From contig MU130378.1 in assembly GCA_015039465.1 (NCBI GenBank), positions 128,570-192,569 on the forward strand: 64,000 nt of DNA, written 5' to 3'. The notes beneath the pieces are model-generated. The model searched no databases, had not been told where the DNA came from, and worked only from the letters and a program-made list of their open reading frames with translations. Shown in pieces: positions 61,481 to 64,000 of the stretch (position 1 is the stretch's first letter; every line of letters starts with the position of its first letter). The position numbers and the translations under genes were made by a program. The DNA is from Phlegmacium glaucopus (lineage: Eukaryota > Basidiomycota > Agaricomycetes > Agaricales > Cortinariaceae).

Positions 61481-62500
61481 ATAAACTAATTTGAGGGTCA
61501 GCTCAGGTAGAAGCTTGTTGTTGCACGAAAGATCTGCCAATTTGTTGAAAAGCTTTGTTATATGGTTTGGGTATAACAATGGGGTTTTTGATGTGTCCAG
61601 AGCATATAGCAGGCGAAGCATTGATGTAACTGCACAGAGGTTGTTGATAAAAAGTGTATTTCAAGATTATAAAATCTCTACTCAAAACAATAACTCAATC
61701 AATACTTTATACAATCTTATAATGCAAGTTGGGTTTTCTAGAAAGTATAACCTTTCCAAGACTTTGAATTTCACTTCAACTAGTACACACAATAACAACA
61801 ATAATTTGGATCAATTCAAGAATGATCAAACTTTTAAGCAGTTTTGCAATTTATGGCTTGCACCAACCAACAATCAGTCAAAGAATTCCTAAGACTTTAC
61901 TGATTGATTTAACTTGTGTACACAAAAGTCCAAGACTTTGTTACAATTTCAACAAATTTGCATACACTAGAAGACTCCTTGCTTCTGCTATGACTTTAAC
62001 ACAATCACAACTTTTACAACAATTCAACACTCTGAGAAACTGATCTGTATTCAATACCCAAATCTCAATGACGAGTGTTCTTGCTCAATGTCTAAGAGGG
62101 GGGAAAGAAAGAATCCAATTTTCTGACTATTTACAAACCCTGGGAGGTATTTTATACATTTGAGATATTTAAAAATAGATAATGTCCAAAAATAGATATA
62201 CTGGTTCCTGGTACTGGAAACATAGGGGTTGTTCTATTTTTAGCCCCATGTTGCTAATTTTAGGTAGTTTCCACCCCTCTTGATGGTAACTGTGCCTATT
62301 GTGCCTGGAAACAATCTTTATAATTGTTCAGCACTCCCCCTATCCTTAGTCATCATGATTCCCACACAATCACATGGTTCCACTATCTTGGTTATTCTGC
62401 TTCCACTGTTGCTAGGGCACCAACCTTCCCCTGAATATTTATTAATAATATTCTGTTGCTCCACAATCACACCCCATGACATTTGCTAACCCAATATTGT
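61481..62500 (-). repeat. Probable copia-type LTR and internal-end remnant
   Basis: On the minus strand a purine tract GGATAGGGGGAG (complement of 62332-62343) is followed by TGCTGAACAATTATAAAG, as at the junction of internal region and 3' LTR. The bases upstream (complement of 62344-62420) encode CDCVGIMMTKDRG. The LTR would extend left from 62331 with a TATAAAATA at about 62150. Its far end was not located, and open frames in it (for example 61491-61892) look like chance. Confidence 0.45.
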
Positions 62501-62799
62501 TTATTTAACTTTTCCTGTGCCAAGTCTATAAGGATATTCATGGATTTATTGGTTTTAATCCAGACATGCAATTTGTAGTGTAACAAATGATAGTCTATTG
62601 ACCACACTTATTAACTATATGCATTTAAGTCACACAGTAATAGGTCTAATCAGCAGTTGTAGGGTAAACAACTTTGATTCCCTTGTTTATTATCAGCTGT
62701 ATTAACAAGTTATTGATGCATTAATTAATATTTATGCCGAAATAATAGATAAAAATTGCAAAAACCATGCTTATGCAGATTTAAATCATATCACTGGCA

Positions 62800-62827
62800 G
62801 AGTATGTGGGGAGTGTACAGTCCTCCT
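62800..62827. repeat. Forward terminus of the small TIR transposon family
   Basis: AGAGTATGTGGGGAGTGTAC then AGTCCTCC matches the right end of the mirrored transposon (read backwards CGGAGTATGTGGGGGAGTGT then ACAGTCCTC). Only the end is present. It shows the true orientation of the family. Confidence 0.7.
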
Positions 62828-62849
62828 AAACACACCACCACCACCCTAA

Positions 62850-63870
62850 AAAAACCCCCCTTCACCAGGGGGGTTTTTTACTTCAACAGACGATGGCACT
62901 CCCCTATGTAGGGGGGTTTCTTTACTTCAATGGACGATGACTGCTACCCCCCTGTTTAGGGGGGTTTTCATTTTATTTCAATGTACAACAACCACTACTC
63001 CTGTTAAGTTTAGACAAAGGGAAAACATTGGAGTAACTCCGGACCAGACGGAATGGAACTGGAACAAGTAATGGAAAGGACTTTGGCCTCAGTGTATGTG
63101 CTGTGCTGCCCAGCTCCTATAATGTCCTGATTTTGGAACTGGAAGAGAGCGGAAAGATGGAAGACCTCAGTGACTTAGAGGGCGAACAAGAGGAGGAAAC
63201 TAAGATGATATTCGAACTGAGGGAAAACATACAAGTTTGAAGTACTTCAATAATAAAAGGAATTGCAACCAAAATATAGAATATAAATTTAAGTGCTGCG
63301 TTCTGCTCCCGGAAAAGGTCCTGCATTCTTATAATCCATAGCTGGTGTGCTGACTGATAGTGGGAAAGTGATGACAAAGAAATAGTTGTTATTGCGAAGA
63401 TGTGGTAATGGGTTTGGAGTATCGTCGGAAGAGTCGGAATGATACGGAGAAGTCTCGGAGTTGGATGTAGGAGGAGTAGAACCGGAAACAAGGGAGAGTA
63501 CTGGAACAGAGTATGGACTACCGGAAACAACTCCGATGGAGTCGGACTGGAGTAACGTATAACAGAATGTAACAACTCCCCTTTTTAGGGGTGTTTTCCA
63601 TTTATTTCAATGTACAATGACTGCTACCCTCCTTTTTAGGGGGGTCTTCATTTTATTTTGACATACAACAACCACTACCCCCTTTCTGAGGGGTTTTCTT
63701 TTTATTTTGACATATGATGACTGCTACCCCCCCTTCCAAGGGGTTTTTTTTTAAATTTCTATTGAACATCAGCTACCCTTCCCTTGTGGGAGGGGTTTTT
63801 TTATTTTTTATTTTACTCTTATGTATGAACAATGACAAATGTAGGTACCCCCCATTTTTTTATTTTTATT
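62850..63870. repeat. Hairpin minisatellite, 43-52 bp period, split by a solo LTR
   Basis: About eight units, each with a C-run and a matching G-run around a short loop (for example ACCCCCCTGTTTAGGGGGGTT), then T-rich sequence and CAATGTACAA(C/T)(G/A)A. Starts fall near 62857, 62900, 62947, 62992, then after the LTR 63575, 63627, 63677, 63726 and 63772. Each unit can form a GC hairpin followed by T's, resembling a row of terminator-like structures. Confidence 0.85.
63002..63574. repeat. Solo LTR, 573 bp, in the minisatellite
   Basis: It begins TGTTAAGTTTAGAC and ends AGAATGTAACA. A perfect 5-bp duplication ACTCC lies at 62997-63001 and 63575-63579, and the minisatellite continues on both sides. 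GGA/GGAGTCGGA-rich stretches inside give no coding frame of interest. Confidence 0.88.
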
Positions 63871-64000
63871 TTAGTTTATCAGATTAAATAATATATAATT
63901 GACTATGAATCATGGTACCCCTAGCTATAGGGTACAGTTGTTCAGAGACAGGCATAAAACACATTATGTGTTTTGTGGCTGTTCCCAAAAGAAAATATTC

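Noticed and set aside
62850..63870. CRISPR-like array
   Set aside because: Repeat and spacer are not distinct, unit length drifts and the context is eukaryotic; it is a minisatellite.

Overview
ORGANISM. The window reads as a repeat-rich accessory stretch of a filamentous basidiomycete, most likely an agaricomycete (inference). Seven of the eight single-copy genes that could be modelled are cut by many 40-75 bp GT-AG introns, and their products are typical fungal nuclear and mitochondrial proteins. The flanks are packed with nested LTR retrotransposons, a LINE, hAT-like, foldback and small terminal-repeat elements. TGA is used normally as a stop.

LAYOUT. 1-14.8 kb: two decayed Ty1/copia retrotransposons (plus strand 1-5228, minus strand 6984-14014) with nested insertions, including a 412/478 bp LTR-like family (5-bp target duplications) and a 1.6 kb foldback element made of 11-bp repeats plus a tRNA-like body. 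A Helitron remnant follows at about 14.0-14.8 kb. 15.9-42.5 kb: the gene core, namely DOT1 (+), YJU2 (-), a PHD-finger protein (+), an unrecognised protein (+), a FYVE protein (+), mitochondrial ribosomal protein mL38 (+), the spliceosomal helicase PRP16 (+), a Sel1-repeat protein (+) and an ABC transporter (+). The last two are only 10 bp apart. 43.5-52.6 kb: a terminal-repeat element with a tRNA-like body, then a minus-strand chromodomain Ty3/gypsy element. Its left LTR holds a 2.4 kb hAT-like element that has captured an intron-containing fragment of an IRG-type GTPase gene. 58.3-64 kb: a satellite of about 173 bp period ending in an inverted repeat, LTR and LINE debris, and a GC-hairpin minisatellite split by a solo LTR with a perfect 5-bp duplication.

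MAIN ANOMALY. About 52,638-58,141 is written backwards without being complemented. On either normal strand it is featureless. Read right to left, it encodes the reverse transcriptase and RNase H of a non-LTR retrotransposon ending in a 25-base poly(A). It then gives the missing last 55 bp of the gypsy LTR, followed by GGTAA, which matches the GGTAA on the other side of the gypsy element. A small transposon inside it has a matching 9-bp duplication, and several repeats inside it occur in normal orientation elsewhere in the window. No recombination or inversion mechanism makes a mirror image without complementing, so this is almost certainly a data-handling artefact or a deliberate alteration. 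It should be resolved before anything in 52.6-58.1 kb is interpreted.

HOW THE PARTS RELATE. The core genes look functional and share no obvious pathway, except that Yju2 and Prp16 act at the same step of splicing. The repeats are mostly dead. Almost all premature stops in the retroelements are TGA where CGA or TGG is expected, which suggests C-to-T decay.
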